Part shown: positions 63,132 through 64,000 of the stretch, in pieces | Numbering within the stretch: position 1 is the stretch's first letter | Layout of the letters: the number at the start of each line of letters is the position of its first letter | NCBI RefSeq assembly: GCF_902150065.1 | Contig: NC_043990.1 | Span: 427,210 to 491,209 of the forward strand | Reading direction: 5' to 3' | DNA length: 64,000 nt | Origin: Myripristis murdjan | Lineage: Eukaryota; Chordata; Actinopteri; Holocentriformes; Holocentridae | The notes under the pieces: generated by a model | Seen by the model: only the letters and a program-made list of their open reading frames with translations | Database searches by the model: none | Told to the model about the DNA's origin: nothing | Translations under genes and position numbers: made by a program

Positions 63132-64000
63132 TGTTTAGCTACTGAGAAACTACAGCTCTCGTCAGGACAGTCGGGGTTGGTTTTTTGTGGATTATGTTCA
63201 TGTTCGGGTCGGGTTCGGTCACAGTGGTATTATTTGAGTGAAAACTGCTGGACCTGCCGTCTGTTCCTGGCAGCCTCCTGTACAGCGCTGGAGTTTACAT
63301 GACGACACTGAAGGCAACACGTCTTGACCTGGAGACGGAGGACGAGCAGAATCTGAGACTCGGGTCGCGTCGTCGTCCCTCGTCCGTGTCTCATCCGCCA
63401 CAACCCTGCAGAACAACACGCCTCGAGGCGTTAGCGGGTCCCTGTTAAGGTGGAACCGCATGGCGCCCCCTGCTGGCCGGGACCGGGTGGCAGCAGCTGT
63501 CAGACTGGGTCCAGCCTCATGGACTCACCTGGTCCCCCCAGTGTTTACCTGCTGCAGCAGATCAGGGCCTCCGGCCTGTCAGAGCAGCTGCTCCTGTTGT
63601 GGGGAGTCACTGTGGGCTTGTCAGGAGAACGGGCCTGTGCTGAGGTTCTGTGTGGAACCCAGAACCCTGCAGCCCAGAACCCTGCAGCCCAGAACCCTGC
63701 AGCCCCGACGCCGCCACAACACTCCTGACCGCTGGCAGGAAGTTATTATCAGAGGAACCAATCAGAAGGAGCTGCTCTGCCTCAGGCTCACCACACCTGG
63801 TGCAGGTTAGACTCAGGTGAGAATGTTTAATCTGGTTCTGAAAGGCTTCAGGTTAGGGTCGGGGCTGCTTTAGGTCTGGTTTAGAACAAAAAAAAGCATC
63901 TTATGCCAAACATAAACTGACAGATTTAACAGGGAAAAAACTAATAAACAAGGTGGTTTTTTAGTCACTTCTGCGTGTATATTTTTATTATTTATATTTT
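62924..64000. other. Right edge, no recognised gene
   Basis: Contains a (GT)n run (63102-63129), three copies of CAGAACCCTGCAGCC at 63659-63703 and a CTCF-like motif CCAGCAGGGGGCGCCA on the minus strand near 63461-63476. Open frames at 63450-63810 have no recognisable domain. Confidence 0.45.

Noticed and set aside
63450-63810. Two overlapping frames of 92 and 116 codons
   Set aside because: GC-rich DNA favours open frames; both contain the CAGAACCCTGCAGCC repeat and match nothing I know.
1-64000. Retroviral, LTR or Polinton elements
   Set aside because: I saw no paired LTRs, capsid, envelope or protease-polymerase series. The integrase-like piece at 19907-20332 and the polymerase-like piece at 18055-18295 are too short to assign to these classes.
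1-64000. tRNA, rRNA, snRNA or CRISPR
   Set aside because: No cloverleaf with A/B boxes, no rRNA core sequence and no spacer-repeat array was recognised by eye; a covariance-model scan would be needed to exclude small RNAs.

Overview
This window is vertebrate nuclear DNA, almost certainly from a ray-finned (teleost) fish. The evidence is the genes (C2H2 zinc-finger genes with the fish-type short coiled first exon and acidic linker, an intronless TRIM35-like gene, a six-exon secreted serine protease), GT-AG introns, very dense (CA)n microsatellites, and fish-type transposon debris (hAT and palindromic MITEs, Tc1, L2/CR1 and RTE LINE pieces, many LINE 3' tails). The species cannot be named from sequence alone. 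No rRNA, tRNA or CRISPR array was recognised, and no retrovirus or LTR element was recognised.

Layout. 1-15.4 kb: simple repeats, a lone first exon of a minus-strand zinc-finger gene (zf-A, rest outside the window to the left), a decayed finger array (zf-B, minus), then two intact plus-strand zinc-finger genes, zf-C (6959-8549) and zf-D (11521-15302, with a 5'-truncated LINE in its intron). 15.4-25.4 kb: a transposon graveyard holding an hAT MITE with perfect 8-bp target duplications, a two-exon integrase-core gene fragment, and a terminal-inverted-repeat element with a THAP start at one end and a different gene start at the other. 25.5-34.0 kb: a complete six-exon serine protease (311 residues) whose S1 pocket resembles neutrophil elastase/proteinase 3 rather than trypsin. 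34-38.5 kb: Tc1 remnant, AT-rich DNA with a recurring 14-mer, and a poly(A)-ended scrap of a zinc finger. 38.7-61.7 kb: zf-E (+), zf-F (-), zf-G (-), a TRIM35-like E3 ligase (-), zf-H (+) and zf-I (-, first exon not in the window).

How the genes relate. The zinc-finger genes share one plan: exon 1 encodes a charged helical module (R-L-x-A-A-A-E-E-I-x-G-L-x-E-x-T-x-x-E-Y-E), a phase-1 intron follows, and exon 2 encodes an acidic linker with SUMO-consensus lysines (IKEE and VKSED followed by acidic residues) and then 4-10 C2H2 fingers, usually closing on a C2HC-like unit ending in CVGE. They are presumably nuclear DNA-binding regulators. Genes zf-C and zf-F, and zf-E and zf-G, are inverted duplicates of each other. 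Zf-F is a mosaic: its 5' half is zf-C-like and its 3' half is zf-E/zf-G-like. First-exon DNA reads as identical in zf-C, zf-D and zf-F. The cluster is evolving by duplication, exon exchange and gene conversion.

Most unusual structures: a tandem array in zf-G intron 1 that repeats the end of exon 1 plus its 5' splice site 16 more times (3 copies in all in zf-E), stop-free in every sense frame; a telomere-like hexanucleotide expanded in frame inside a zinc finger of zf-F; CTCF-like motifs carried on duplicated repeats; and the two-start THAP element.
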